DNA of 51,408 bases from contig CASEYY010000019.1 in the NCBI GenBank assembly GCA_949292335.1, positions 1-51,408 on the forward strand. The letters run 5' to 3'. Position 1 is the stretch's first letter. Every line of letters starts with the position of its first letter. The DNA comes from an uncultured Pseudomonadota bacterium (GTDB taxonomy: Bacteria > Pseudomonadota > Alphaproteobacteria > RF32 > CAG-239). The position numbers and the translations under genes were made by a program. The notes below the pieces were generated by a model. The model made no database searches and had not been told where the DNA came from. It saw nothing but the letters and a program-made list of their open reading frames with translations. This document shows, piece after piece, positions 17,407-26,570 of the stretch.

Positions 17407-17802
17407 ATGATATTGGGTCTGGGATGTGATGTTGCGACATTAAAAAGAATCGAAAAAATATTGCAAAGCCACGGGGATGGTTTTATTGAAAAAATTTGTA
17501 ATCCCGGTGAGAAAGAATATATCGTTAAAGGCAAAAATGTTGCCGGACAGTTGGCTAAGTTATGGGCAGTCAAGGAAGCTGCGGTAAAGGCTCTCGGCAT
17601 CGGTTTTGCTCAAGGAATCGCCTTTAAGGATGTGGAACTCAAACATGATAAAAACGGAAAACCGTTTCTTAGCTTTCACGGTAAGGCATCCGAGATTTTA
17701 TATGGAGAAACCGCAAAAGAAGACATAAATGTTTTGCTTTCAGTCAGCGATGAAGGTGGTTATGCTCAAGCAGTTGTTATTATTGAAAAATGTAGTTGTT
17801 AA
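17407..17802 (+). CDS. acpS: Holo-[acyl-carrier-protein] synthase
   Basis: 131 aa, normal length. It transfers phosphopantetheine from CoA to apo-ACP in fatty-acid synthesis. The N-terminal GLGCDVATLKRIEKIL corresponds to the GIGxDxxxxxRIE motif with the metal-binding Asp kept, and LAKLWAVKEAAVKALGIGF is the WAxKEAxxKAxG signature. AAAGGA precedes the ATG. The acpS-lepB-rnc-era order is typical of the class. Confidence 0.92.
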   Translation: MILGLGCDVATLKRIEKILQSHGDGFIEKICNPGEKEYIVKGKNVAGQLAKLWAVKEAAVKALGIGFAQGIAFKDVELKHDKNGKPFLSFHGKASEILYGETAKEDINVLLSVSDEGGYAQAVVIIEKCSC

Positions 17803-17823
17803 TTTCAAAATATGCTGTATGAT
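17796..17823 (+). promoter_or_regulatory. Possible promoter for lepB
   Basis: TTGTTA (17796-17801), 16-bp spacer, TATGAT (17818-17823), overlapping the acpS stop. It would allow lepB-rnc-era to be transcribed independently. Confidence 0.35.
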
Positions 17824-17864
17824 GGCTTAGATTTTGCAAAACTATAGTTGTGTTTGGGGTTAAA

Positions 17865-18593
17865 ATGGAAAAAGAAGAGAGTTTTGTCGATACCATAAAA
17901 ACCATTATCTATGCCGTATTAATAGCCTTAGTTATCAGAAGTTTATGGTTTGAACCGTTTAAGATACCATCAGGCTCAATGTATCCGACACTTTATGTGG
18001 GCGATTATTTATTTGTTTCGAAATATACATATGGTTATTCAAAACATTCTTTTCCTTTCAGTTTGCCGTTGTTTGAGGGCAGAATTTGGTATGATGAACC
18101 GCAAAGAGGCGATGTGGTAGTGTTTAAAAATCCCAGAGATAATTCTACCGACTATATTAAGAGAGTTATCGGCTTGCCAGGTGATAAAATAAAATTGGAA
18201 AACGGTCGTTTGTTTATTAACGGCAAAATGTTGGAACGCAAAAATGAAGAAGAATTTGTAATTCGCAGTCGTTTCGGCAGTGCCGAAAGGTACCGCAAGT
18301 ATGTGGAAGTTTTGCCGGAAGGAAAAGAGCATTATATCTTGGAAGTGTCTGATCAGGAAGATAACGACAATTTTGAAGAAGTTACCGTGCCGGAAGGAAT
18401 GTTCTTTATGATGGGCGATAATCGTGACCGTTCCGATGATAGCAGAGTTAATGTCGGCTTTGTGCCCGAAGAAAATTTGGTAGGTAAGGCTCGTTTCTTA
18501 TTCTTTTCTCATAATGATCAAAAAGCTTGGTATATGCCTTGGACTTGGCCTAAAAAAATAAGATGGTCGCGGTTGTTTAACAGTATTGAGTAG
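17865..18593 (+). CDS. lepB: Signal peptidase I
   Basis: About 242 aa from ATG 17865, with GGGG a few bases before it; a GTG five codons upstream (17850) is possible. One N-terminal membrane anchor (~residues 11-30) precedes the catalytic serine motif PSGSMYPTL, the lysine motif DYIKRVIGLPGDKI and the GDNRDRSDDSR box. It removes signal peptides at the outer face of the inner membrane, so it serves the many secreted proteins in the window. Ten bases separate it from rnc. Confidence 0.95.
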   Translation: MEKEESFVDTIKTIIYAVLIALVIRSLWFEPFKIPSGSMYPTLYVGDYLFVSKYTYGYSKHSFPFSLPLFEGRIWYDEPQRGDVVVFKNPRDNSTDYIKRVIGLPGDKIKLENGRLFINGKMLERKNEEEFVIRSRFGSAERYRKYVEVLPEGKEHYILEVSDQEDNDNFEEVTVPEGMFFMMGDNRDRSDDSRVNVGFVPEENLVGKARFLFFSHNDQKAWYMPWTWPKKIRWSRLFNSIE

Positions 18594-18602
18594 GGTGTTT
18601 TA

Positions 18603-19250
18603 ATGCAAACTTTGCAACAAGTGCTTAAATATAATTTTAAGGACGAAAAACTGCTTAAAAAAGCGATTACACACGGAAGTATTGATGCCGATGTGACTAA
18701 TAACTACGAAAGATTGGAGTTCTTGGGTGACAGGGTCTTAGGCGTGGCGGTAGCGTTTTTGTTGTATAATTTGTTTCCTAAAGAACCGGAAGGTAATTTG
18801 TCGCAAAGATTTGTCGGTTTGGTGTGTAAAGAAACAGTGGCCGAGGTGGCAAGAAAATTGGAACTCGACAGATATATGAATGTAGCCTCTGATGATTTGC
18901 GAAAAAACGAAAATGTATTGTGCGATGTGACGGAAGCTATTATCGGTGCTATTTATATCGATGCCGGAATTGATGCCGCAATCGAATTTGTGAACAATCA
19001 CTGGCGGGAGTTGATTGATAGAAATGTAGCACCGCCAAAGGATAGTAAAACCGAACTGCAAGAATTATCTCATCACTTGAAATTGGGTACTCCGAGATAC
19101 GAATTGTTGTCGCGTTCGGGCAGCGAGCATAAGCCGATGTTTGAAATGGAAGTTATATTGGAAAACGGTAAAAAGGCTTCCGGCAGCGGAACCAGCAAAA
19201 AGGCTGCCGAGTTTGCGGCGGCGACGGCTATGTTGGAGATGTTAAAATAA
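18603..19250 (+). CDS. rnc: Ribonuclease III
   Basis: 215 aa. The catalytic domain has ERLEFLGDRVLG and the second metal-binding segment CDVTEAIIGAIYID. A C-terminal dsRNA-binding domain (~150-215) ends in KKAAEFAAATAMLEML. It cleaves double-stranded RNA, including rRNA precursors. Its stop overlaps the start of era by one base (TAATG), implying translational coupling. Confidence 0.96.
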   Translation: MQTLQQVLKYNFKDEKLLKKAITHGSIDADVTNNYERLEFLGDRVLGVAVAFLLYNLFPKEPEGNLSQRFVGLVCKETVAEVARKLELDRYMNVASDDLRKNENVLCDVTEAIIGAIYIDAGIDAAIEFVNNHWRELIDRNVAPPKDSKTELQELSHHLKLGTPRYELLSRSGSEHKPMFEMEVILENGKKASGSGTSKKAAEFAAATAMLEMLK

Positions 19251-20152
19251 TGACTGAAAATGCAACCAGATGCGGGTTTGTGGCTCTTATCGGAGCACCA
19301 AATGCCGGAAAGTCTACCATTACCAACAATTTTGTCGGTTCTAAAGTATCTATCGTTTCGCCAAAAGTCCAAACAACCAGAACAACCGTTAAAGGTATTG
19401 GAATATTTGAAAATACTCAAATAATTTTTTTGGATACACCGGGGATTTTTAAGCCGAAAAGAAGGCTCGACAGGGCTATGGTGGCTTCGGCTTGGGATGG
19501 TTCAAAAGATGCCGATATCGTGGTGTTGGTGGTAGATGCAAAAAAAGGTTTTGATGAAGAAACCAAAGCTATTATCAATGGTTTAAAAAAGAAAAATACT
19601 AAAGCTGTCTTGCTCATCAATAAGGTCGACTTGGTTAAAGAAAAAGACTTGTTGTCTTTGAGCAAAGAGCTTAATGATTTTTATAAGTTTGAAGAGACTT
19701 TTTTTGTTTCGGCTACAAACGGAAAAAATATTGAAGAATTTTATAAATATTTGGCTGATAATTTGCCGGAAAGTCCTTGGTATTATCCCGAAGAACAGAT
19801 GTCTGATATGCCGCTTAAACTGCTGGCGGCAGAAATTGTCAGAGAAAAAATGTTTTTGTATTTGCAACATGAAATTCCATATGCAACAACCGTTGAACCC
19901 GAGCTTTGGGAAAGAAGAGATGACGGCTCAATCAGAGCAGAAATGACCATTTATGTTGAACGCGACAGCCAGAAGGTTATTGTTTTGGGCAAGGGTGGGG
20001 CGATGATTAAAAAAATAGGTCAGGCGGCTCGCCGCGAAATTGAAGATTTGTTTGAAGATAAGGTGCATTTGTTCTTGTTTGTAAAGGTTAGAGAAAACTG
20101 GCAGGAAGATGCCGGTCGTTATAATGTTTGGGGCTTGGATTTCAGAGCATAA
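19250..20152 (+). CDS. era: GTPase Era
   Basis: 300 aa, normal length. G1 GAPNAGKST, G3 DTPGIF and G4 NKVD are clear. The C-terminal KH domain carries the KVIVLGKGGAMIKKIG RNA-binding motif. Era binds the 3' end of 16S rRNA and aids 30S maturation. It overlaps rnc. recO, often next in this cluster, is absent and fmt follows instead. Confidence 0.96.
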   Translation: MTENATRCGFVALIGAPNAGKSTITNNFVGSKVSIVSPKVQTTRTTVKGIGIFENTQIIFLDTPGIFKPKRRLDRAMVASAWDGSKDADIVVLVVDAKKGFDEETKAIINGLKKKNTKAVLLINKVDLVKEKDLLSLSKELNDFYKFEETFFVSATNGKNIEEFYKYLADNLPESPWYYPEEQMSDMPLKLLAAEIVREKMFLYLQHEIPYATTVEPELWERRDDGSIRAEMTIYVERDSQKVIVLGKGGAMIKKIGQAARREIEDLFEDKVHLFLFVKVRENWQEDAGRYNVWGLDFRA

Positions 20153-20175
20153 TTTATAAATAAAAGAGGGTAATT

Positions 20176-21075
20176 ATGAAAGTAGTGTTTTTGGGAACGC
20201 CGGAATTTGCGGTGCCGACTTTGGAAGCTTTGCATAAAAATCATGAAGTGGTGTGCGTTTATACCAGAGCTCCGAAAGAGGCCGGTCGCGGTAAAGAATT
20301 GCAAAAATCTCCGGTACATGTTTGGGCGGAAAATCACGGGATTGAGGTTAGAACTCCCAAAACTTTGCGAAATGCCGAAGAGCAAGCCAAATTTGCCGCA
20401 CTTAATGCCGATATATCAATCGTGGCAGCGTATGGGCTTATATTGCCCAAAGAAATTATCGAGGCATGCCCAAAAAAATGTTTGAATGTGCATGGTTCTT
20501 TGTTGCCGAGATGGCGTGGAGCTGCTCCGATGCAAAGAGCTATTGAGGCCGGAGACGACAAAACCGGTATTACAATTATGCAAGTGGTAGAAGCATTGGA
20601 TGCCGGTGCAATGTATAAAAAGGGCGAAATTGTTATTGATAAGGATATGACGGTTGGAATTTTGCACGATAAAATGGCTGAGTTGGGAGCAAAACTTATC
20701 ATTGAGGTTTTGGCTGATTTAGATAAGATAGTGCCGGAAGAACAAGATGAGAGCTTGGTAACTTATGCGGCTAAAATTGACAAAGAAGAGAGTCGTTTAG
20801 ACTTTTGGCAATCTGCCGAGGTGTTGGAACACAAAATCAGAGCATTTAATCCGTATCCGGCAACATTTTTTGAGCATAACGGCGAAAGATTTAAGTTGTT
20901 AAAATGTGCTGTAGTCGAGAATGTTTATGGCTTGAAAGCCGGAGAAATCAGAGCAGAAAAAGATAGGCTGTTTATTGGATGTGAAGATGGGTGTTTGCAA
21001 GTTTTGCAGATACAAAGGCAAGGTAAAAAAGCCATGACGGCAGAAGAATTGCTTAGAGGATATTCTTTTAATTAA
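20176..21075 (+). CDS. fmt: Methionyl-tRNA formyltransferase
   Basis: 299 aa. The start MKVVFLGTPEFAVPTLEAL and the catalytic HGSLLPRWRGAAPMQRAI and TGITIMQVVEALDAGAM segments are diagnostic, followed by the C-terminal OB-like domain. It formylates initiator Met-tRNA using 10-formyl-THF. AGAGGG precedes the ATG. A peptide deformylase gene, the common partner, is not adjacent. A strong bidirectional terminator follows. Confidence 0.95.
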   Translation: MKVVFLGTPEFAVPTLEALHKNHEVVCVYTRAPKEAGRGKELQKSPVHVWAENHGIEVRTPKTLRNAEEQAKFAALNADISIVAAYGLILPKEIIEACPKKCLNVHGSLLPRWRGAAPMQRAIEAGDDKTGITIMQVVEALDAGAMYKKGEIVIDKDMTVGILHDKMAELGAKLIIEVLADLDKIVPEEQDESLVTYAAKIDKEESRLDFWQSAEVLEHKIRAFNPYPATFFEHNGERFKLLKCAVVENVYGLKAGEIRAEKDRLFIGCEDGCLQVLQIQRQGKKAMTAEELLRGYSFN

Positions 21076-21085
21076 GCGGAAGATG

Positions 21086-21132
21086 AAAAAACACCCAAGC
21101 AGAGTTTGAAAAATCCTGCTTGGGTGTTTTTT
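21086..21132. terminator. Bidirectional terminator after fmt
   Basis: A 17-bp stem (21086-21102 with 21116-21132) with A-run on the left and T-run on the right. It also touches the stop of the convergent minus-strand gene. Confidence 0.88.
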
Positions 21133-22058
21133 TAAGAGAACATTTCCTTGATTTTAAGGATGCGAATTTCGGCATCCGTCAAATCATTTTTTGGCTTCTC
21201 ATCCAGCCCTTTTTTCTTGGCTAGACGATCAGCAAATGCCGCCGGCAAAATCGACATGCCTTTGGATCTAATCTGTTTTTCCGCATCGCAGAAAAGCTGA
21301 TAGGCACGTTCGCTGATTTCATCATTTTTGAATATATACTCCATTAAACTTACATGGATATATCCGCAGTATTTAATACTGTCTTTGATAAAATCAAAGC
21401 AAATGTCTTTCACAGCTTTGTCAACATCTTCGCCTTCGTGATAAGTTGATAAAACAATGCTTATCTGTTTGGTGTAGATGTCGGGGTCTCCGGCAAAACG
21501 AGGGTCAAGAGCTTGATATAACTCATGAATGCTTGGGGCAATATTGAGTTTTCGCAAGCGGTTGTAGTGCTTGATACTTTGCTTGGTATATAGCAAGTAT
21601 TCGGCACTAACCTCATCTTTGGCTTCAATCTTTGCGGCAATGTTTTCCAGAACATTTTCGACATTGCCTAGAGACAGTTGTTTTCCGGCTTTGTCATATA
21701 GTTCTTTCTCACTGTCAAACAGTTGTTGCAGGATAGCAATAATTTTGGCTATCTGCTTTTGATGCTGTTTGCTGGTAGCTTTGGCATAGCTTTTGCGTGC
21801 CTTGGCCAGAGCTTGAATAACCGTTACTTCCGGCTTGGAAATATACTCAAAAAGCTCAGGTTCATAGGCGTGTAGCTTGACAGCAACCATGCGGCGAAGA
21901 ACATTTTGGTGCCACTTGTTGATAATATTGCCCTCGACCGTGTTGAGATAAAAGAAGCTCTTTTGTATCTCCGGGGTGAGTTCAGCATTTTGCAACTTGG
22001 CATAAAGCCATTTTCTTGTTATCGGCCGAGCCGATTTTAAAATTTCTGCTTTGTTCAT
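21132..22058 (-). CDS. Unrecognised 308-aa helical protein
   Basis: No signal peptide and no membrane segment. Composition and periodicity predict an all-alpha protein rich in Lys, Glu and Leu, with a basic stretch near residues 85-105 (KARKSYAKATSKQHQKQ). I recognise no family. The ATG follows AAATAAATTATT with no Shine-Dalgarno. The upstream gene's terminator at 22134-22171 isolates it, so it has its own promoter. Its neighbour of similar style (22180-22968) suggests a lineage-specific set. No mobile-element motif is visible. Confidence 0.65.
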   Translation of the reverse strand: MNKAEILKSARPITRKWLYAKLQNAELTPEIQKSFFYLNTVEGNIINKWHQNVLRRMVAVKLHAYEPELFEYISKPEVTVIQALAKARKSYAKATSKQHQKQIAKIIAILQQLFDSEKELYDKAGKQLSLGNVENVLENIAAKIEAKDEVSAEYLLYTKQSIKHYNRLRKLNIAPSIHELYQALDPRFAGDPDIYTKQISIVLSTYHEGEDVDKAVKDICFDFIKDSIKYCGYIHVSLMEYIFKNDEISERAYQLFCDAEKQIRSKGMSILPAAFADRLAKKKGLDEKPKNDLTDAEIRILKIKEMFS

Positions 22059-22133
22059 AATAATTTATTTTTTATATTCAACCAATTTTCAAGAATACAT
22101 CAAAAAACGATTGTTGGCAAGCTGTTTTTAGAC

Positions 22134-22171
22134 AAAAAACCGAAAGCTTGGTAAAAAGCTTTCGGTTTTTT
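22134..22171. terminator. Bidirectional terminator between two unknown genes
   Basis: A 16-bp stem (22134-22149 with 22156-22171), loop GGTAAA, with A6 and T6 flanks. It ends the 22180-23261 transcript on the minus strand. Confidence 0.85.
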
Positions 22172-22179
22172 GCTATTTG

Positions 22180-22968
22180 TTACTTGATGTAGCCTTGAGC
22201 CGCTTGGAGCAATATGTTAAAGGCATTGAGCCTTCTGGTCTTGCGGGCGAGCTCTTTTTCCCTTTCCGTATCACTCTCCAGACCTTGTGCCCATTTGAGC
22301 CGCTGAACTTCTTTGTCCCTTTGGACTTCAAACATAGGAACCAACAATCCTATCAACCCTTTGTCAAATATCGGATTTATTTGGTATCCGTCGTTTGACT
22401 TTGTGAGCATCAAACGTATGGCATCCATTGGAACCAAATTGCTGTCGGCCCAGAGCGAGGACCAGAAGTGTGCATCGTTGTAGTCCTTGTGCATTTTATG
22501 CTCTCTGATAAATTCCTCGCAATATTTGTTGAGGTTTTTATCGGGGAACCTTAGTCCAATCACCAGTAAATTGTTTATTAAACTCTTATAGAGCCTGTAT
22601 TTGCTGGTGTAGGTTTTGAAAAGCTCCAGTTCATTCTCACTCAACCCTATCGCTGTCCGGTTGGCTAGGTAGTAGTTGAGTTTTCCTTGAAGGCGGTTGT
22701 AGAACAATTCTATGTCGCCTTCAATCACAGTTCTCATACTTGAGCTAGGACGATTTTCATCTTTGCTTTTTCGCAAAGGATTTTTGATGTCCATAACTCT
22801 TTTCGTCTCTCGGCTAATCCAGAGATTCGAAAAGTAATTGAACTGCTGAACGCTTACTTCTCCACTCTTTTTCCAGTCGTGCAACAAATCGAGTTTTTGT
22901 TGCAAATCCAGTCCTTGCAGCTGCAAGTACTGGTCTTTTGTTAGCTTAATTTTTTCTTTTTTTGCCAT
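22180..22968 (-). CDS. Unrecognised 262-aa helical protein
   Basis: Cytoplasmic and Lys/Leu/Glu/Asn-rich, predicted mostly helical, with no signal peptide and no catalytic motif that I recognise. The start MAKKEKIKLTKDQYLQLQGLDLQQKLDLL looks like a coiled N-terminal helix. The ATG follows AAATCAAATTATT without a Shine-Dalgarno. Its start is only 11 bases after the stop of the 93-aa gene, so the two are likely one transcript ending in the terminator at 22134-22171. Confidence 0.65.
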   Translation of the reverse strand: MAKKEKIKLTKDQYLQLQGLDLQQKLDLLHDWKKSGEVSVQQFNYFSNLWISRETKRVMDIKNPLRKSKDENRPSSSMRTVIEGDIELFYNRLQGKLNYYLANRTAIGLSENELELFKTYTSKYRLYKSLINNLLVIGLRFPDKNLNKYCEEFIREHKMHKDYNDAHFWSSLWADSNLVPMDAIRLMLTKSNDGYQINPIFDKGLIGLLVPMFEVQRDKEVQRLKWAQGLESDTEREKELARKTRRLNAFNILLQAAQGYIK

Positions 22969-22979
22969 AATAATTTGAT

Positions 22980-23261
22980 TTAAATCACTTTTATGCTGCG
23001 AGAACTAAAGTTGTCCCTCATTTCTTGTTCAGAAATGAGTTTTATTTCGCTATGGTTTAAAATAGCCAAGAAGGTTTGGTTTCCGGTATTTTTGACCCAG
23101 CAAGTCCAAGCTGTAAAAGAATCATAAGAGTTTTTTCTTCTGATTTCTTTTTGCACGGGATATTTGTTAATGGTACACAATCCATCCGGCAAAAGAGCTT
23201 GGATTTTTTTCATGACTACTAATTTTTCTGAATCCTCACTGCAATTTAAATTTTTTTCCAT
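22980..23261 (-). CDS. Unrecognised 93-aa protein
   Basis: About 93 aa from ATG 23261; a longer frame from 23297 adds 12 residues and has no better signal. No signal peptide. The segment SFTAWTCWVKNTGNQTF resembles the repeated WxxWVR motif of the protein at 49574-50050 (SGTTWVRTSGF, SWTYWVRAVSF). The function is unknown. It is first in a two-gene minus-strand unit with the 262-aa gene and divergent from the exporter operon, with about 200 bp between. Confidence 0.5.
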   Translation of the reverse strand: MEKNLNCSEDSEKLVVMKKIQALLPDGLCTINKYPVQKEIRRKNSYDSFTAWTCWVKNTGNQTFLAILNHSEIKLISEQEMRDNFSSRSIKVI

Positions 23262-23461
23262 ATACTTTTGTTTGTGTCTAATATTTGCCGCATGCATATT
23301 CGGGTGCGGGAAAGTTCGACGATTTAATAATATTATTTAAATTAATAAGAATATGCATTGTCGATTATAGACAAAAAAAATGCAGAAGCAAGGATTTTTT
23401 AAAACTTTTTTTAGGTTTTGCTGTTATCATCTCTAAAAAATGCAGATATAAGGATACAAAT

Positions 23462-24616
23462 ATGCACAAATTACTTAGAATGTCTTTTCTGGCTTCCGTC
23501 CTGACAATCTTGGCTGTCGGCTTGAGCAGTTGCGGAAAAGATGATAATTTTGTGACTGCTAAAGTGGTTAAAGGCGATATCGTTGAAAAAATTACCGCAA
23601 CCGGTATTATTAACCCTATCTCTACCGTTAATATCGGTACGCAAATCTCCGGTATTATCGCCGAAATATATGTCGATTATAACTCAAATGTAGATAAAGG
23701 ACAGCTTTTGGCTCTAATCGATCCGCAAACCTTTGAAGCTACCGTTGATCAAAAACAAGCCGCTCTTGATATTGCTAAGGCCGAGCTGGAAGTCACCGAA
23801 AACGATATTGCATATTATAAAAAACATTTGGATAGAACCAAAAAACTTAATCGTTCGAAATATTCTACCGATAAAGAACTCGAGTCGGCTCAACGCGATT
23901 ACAGTAATGCCGTGGCCCAAAGAAATCTTAAAAAAGCCGAAATTAAACAAGCCGAGGCCGCTCTTAAACAAGCTCAAATCGATTTGGAATATACCAGAAT
24001 CATCTCCTCGGTCGACGGCGTGGTAATATCTCGCGAGGTGGAGGTCGGACAGACCGTGGCCGCAAGCTTTAATACTCCAACCCTGTTTAATGTCGCCGAA
24101 GATTTAACCAAAATGCAAATCGAGGCTTCGGTCGTGGAGGCCGATATCGCCAAAGTTAAAGAAGAACAAAAAGTCGAATTTATGGTCGATAGCTTTCCCG
24201 ATGAGGTGTTTGAAGGAATTGTTACCCAAGTCCGTAATAACCCGATTACAACCTCAAATGTTGTGACCTATGAGGTGATTATCAGTATCGATAATAAAGA
24301 TTTGCGGCTTAAACCGGGAATGACCGCCAATGTAAGCATTGTCACCGCCGAGAAAAAAGATGTCCTCTTGGTGCCCAATAAAGCTTTGCGATTTTATGTG
24401 ACCGATGAAAACGGCAATATCAAAAGGTACCAAGATAAAGGTTTGTGGATTCTAAAGGACGGTAAACCCCAAAGATTCAATATTATAGACGGTCTGGCCG
24501 ATGATGATAAAACCGAAATTATTTCCGAACAAATCAAAGAGGGTGATGAGGTCATTTTGGAGGATAAAAAAGAGACCGCCAAAAGAGCCGAACAGCTAAG
24601 ATTGCGGAGAAGATAG
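23462..24616 (+). CDS. macA: MacA-like periplasmic adaptor lipoprotein
   Basis: About 384 aa from ATG 23462 (AAGGA eight bases before); the longer open frame from 23285 is not needed. The N-terminus is a lipoprotein signal with lipobox ending LSSC. The chain follows the membrane-fusion order: lipoyl half (ISTVNIGTQISGIIAEIYVDYNSNVDKGQLL), a coiled-coil hairpin (~95-170), second lipoyl half (IISSVDGVVISREVEVGQTV) and beta-barrel (LRLKPGMTANVSIV). It links the inner-membrane ABC pump to an outer-membrane channel. It is the first gene of a three-gene operon; no TolC gene is adjacent. Confidence 0.88.
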   Translation: MHKLLRMSFLASVLTILAVGLSSCGKDDNFVTAKVVKGDIVEKITATGIINPISTVNIGTQISGIIAEIYVDYNSNVDKGQLLALIDPQTFEATVDQKQAALDIAKAELEVTENDIAYYKKHLDRTKKLNRSKYSTDKELESAQRDYSNAVAQRNLKKAEIKQAEAALKQAQIDLEYTRIISSVDGVVISREVEVGQTVAASFNTPTLFNVAEDLTKMQIEASVVEADIAKVKEEQKVEFMVDSFPDEVFEGIVTQVRNNPITTSNVVTYEVIISIDNKDLRLKPGMTANVSIVTAEKKDVLLVPNKALRFYVTDENGNIKRYQDKGLWILKDGKPQRFNIIDGLADDDKTEIISEQIKEGDEVILEDKKETAKRAEQLRLRRR

Positions 24617-24617
24617 T

Positions 24618-25307
24618 ATGAGCCTGATCGAGCTTAAACATATTACCAAATCTTATCCGCTGGAAGATACACAGCTCAAAATCTTGAAAGGGATTAATCT
24701 CAATATCGAAAAAGGCGATTTTGTCGCAATTATGGGACCGTCGGGTTCCGGAAAATCAACCTTGATGAATATACTGGGGTGTCTTGATAAACCTACATCC
24801 GGAACTTATGTCCTCGACGGGCAGAGAGTGGAAAATCTATCCGCCGACGAGTTGGCCGAAATCAGAAATAAAAAAATCGGCTTCGTCTTTCAAGGCTTTA
24901 ATCTGCTTTCCAGAACTTCGGCTTTGGAAAATGTGGAACTGCCGATGGTCTATGCCAATGTGCCGGCAGCTCAACGCGAAGAAAGAGCACAAAAAGCTTT
25001 GGCAAAAGTGGGCTTGAAAGAAAGAATGAATCATATGCCAAATCAGCTCTCCGGCGGACAACAGCAACGCGTGGCAATCGCCAGAGCCGTGGTTAACGAG
25101 GCTCCGATTATCTTTGCCGATGAACCAACCGGAAATCTTGATACCAAAATGAGTGTCGAAATTATGAACCTGTTTACCAAATTAAACGAAGATTTGGGAC
25201 GTACCATTATCTTGGTAACCCACGAAGATGATATTGCTCATTATGCCAAAAGAATTATTCGAATCGTCGACGGTGAAATCCATTCGGACGAAAGGAATGA
25301 AAAATGA
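24618..25307 (+). CDS. ABC transporter ATPase, MacB/LolD type
   Basis: 229 aa with Walker [10 protein letters not shown], signature [14 protein letters not shown], Walker [14 protein letters not shown] and the H-loop LVTHE. This is the stand-alone nucleotide-binding half of a MacB-like exporter, which in E. coli is fused to the membrane part. It starts one base after the macA stop and its last four bases overlap the start of the permease gene, so the three are translationally coupled. Confidence 0.93.
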   Translation: MSLIELKHITKSYPLEDTQLKILKGINLNIEKGDFVAIMGPSGSGKSTLMNILGCLDKPTSGTYVLDGQRVENLSADELAEIRNKKIGFVFQGFNLLSRTSALENVELPMVYANVPAAQREERAQKALAKVGLKERMNHMPNQLSGGQQQRVAIARAVVNEAPIIFADEPTGNLDTKMSVEIMNLFTKLNEDLGRTIILVTHEDDIAHYAKRIIRIVDGEIHSDERNEK

Positions 25308-26533
25308 TTGACGCCGCTACCATCTTTGCTATTGCTACTCGAGCCATAAAAGCAAATAAAATGCGTTCGATACTGACTTCACTCGGCATAATTATCGGGG
25401 TGGCGGCAGTTATCGTGATGCTTTCGGTGGGGCACGGTGCTCAGACTTCTATTCAAAACGAAATGAAAACAATGGGCTCAAACTTAATCATAATCCGTTC
25501 CGGCGTGGCTACATCTTCGGGTGCCAGAAGCGGTCACGGTTCTAAACCGACCATGAAAAAAAGTGACGGTGATGCCATTCAGGAAAAAATCGAAGCAATC
25601 AAACTTGCCGCACCGGTTTTGGAAGAAACCACTCAAATAGTATATGGTAATGCCAACTGGTCAACCGGGGTGACCGGAACAGACCGCAGAATGTTTGAAA
25701 TTAAAGAGTGGAATCTGTCTTACGGCAGAATGTTTTCTTCTACCGATGTCAGAAGTGCCGCTAAAGTCGCAATCTTGGGGCAGACCGTGGTAAATGAGCT
25801 GTTCGGCGATGTCGATCCTTTGGGAAAAACTATCAGAATAAAAGGAATACCTTTTCAAGTTATCGGAGTTTTGATTCCCCGTGGACAGTCGGGTAACGGG
25901 ATGGATCAGGATGATGTGGTGTATATCCCGATTACAACCGCTCAGAAAAAAGTTATGGGTATTTCTTTTCCCGATCAGGTGAAAATGATTATGCTCCAGG
26001 CAATCGATTCACAAAGTACCTATACCGCTCAAGAAGAAATCAGAGAGTTATTGCGGCAAAGGCATAATTTGGGAATAAACAAAGATGATGATTTCGTGAT
26101 TCGCAATTTAACCCAAATGATGGAGATGATGGAAAGTTCAACCAAGGTGATGACAATCTTACTTGGTTCTATTGCTTCGATATCTTTGTTGGTCGGTGGT
26201 ATCGGTATTATGAATATTATGTTGGTTTCGGTTACCGAACGAACCAGAGAAATCGGTATCAGAATGGCTATCGGGGCTAAGGCTTGGGATATCAGATGGC
26301 AGTTTTTAAGCGAATCTTTGGTCTTGTCGTTAATCGGCGGGTTGGTCGGTGTGGTATTGGGATTGGTCGGATCCTATTTAGTAGGAATCTTAAGTTCGTT
26401 GCCGACTAAAGTTTCATTAATCTATGTCTTATTACCTTTTTCTTTTTCGGGAATGGTAGGGTTGTTCTTCGGGTTTTATCCGGCTTATAAGGCCTCTCTT
26501 TTGAATCCGATTAATGCTTTGAGGTATGAGTAA
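25304..26533 (+). CDS. MacB-type ABC permease
   Basis: 409 aa. An N-terminal membrane helix (SILTSLGIIIGVAAVIVMLSVG) precedes a periplasmic MacB core domain (~50-270) and three C-terminal helices of the FtsX-like domain, with the motif MNIMLVSVTERTREIGIRMAIGA. With the ATPase and adaptor it forms a mechanotransmission-type exporter of macrolides, peptides or lipid-linked substrates; the substrate cannot be told. ATG overlaps the ATPase stop. Confidence 0.93.
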   Translation: MIDAATIFAIATRAIKANKMRSILTSLGIIIGVAAVIVMLSVGHGAQTSIQNEMKTMGSNLIIIRSGVATSSGARSGHGSKPTMKKSDGDAIQEKIEAIKLAAPVLEETTQIVYGNANWSTGVTGTDRRMFEIKEWNLSYGRMFSSTDVRSAAKVAILGQTVVNELFGDVDPLGKTIRIKGIPFQVIGVLIPRGQSGNGMDQDDVVYIPITTAQKKVMGISFPDQVKMIMLQAIDSQSTYTAQEEIRELLRQRHNLGINKDDDFVIRNLTQMMEMMESSTKVMTILLGSIASISLLVGGIGIMNIMLVSVTERTREIGIRMAIGAKAWDIRWQFLSESLVLSLIGGLVGVVLGLVGSYLVGILSSLPTKVSLIYVLLPFSFSGMVGLFFGFYPAYKASLLNPINALRYE

Positions 26534-26537
26534 GAAA

Positions 26538-26563
26538 AAGCCCCGGACTGGAAGTCGGGGCTT
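26538..26563 (-). terminator. greA terminator, between convergent genes
   Basis: GC-rich stem around AAGCCCCG...CGGGGCTT, followed on the minus strand by a broken T-run (TTTTTCTT). It also lies right after the permease stop on the plus strand, where the T-run is weak. Confidence 0.75.
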
Positions 26564-26570
26564 GGTTGTA

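Noticed and set aside
23372-23455. Repeated AAAAAATGCAGA-nnn-AAGGAT motif upstream of macA
   Set aside because: Two imperfect copies in a simple AT-rich leader; no supporting structure or third copy.
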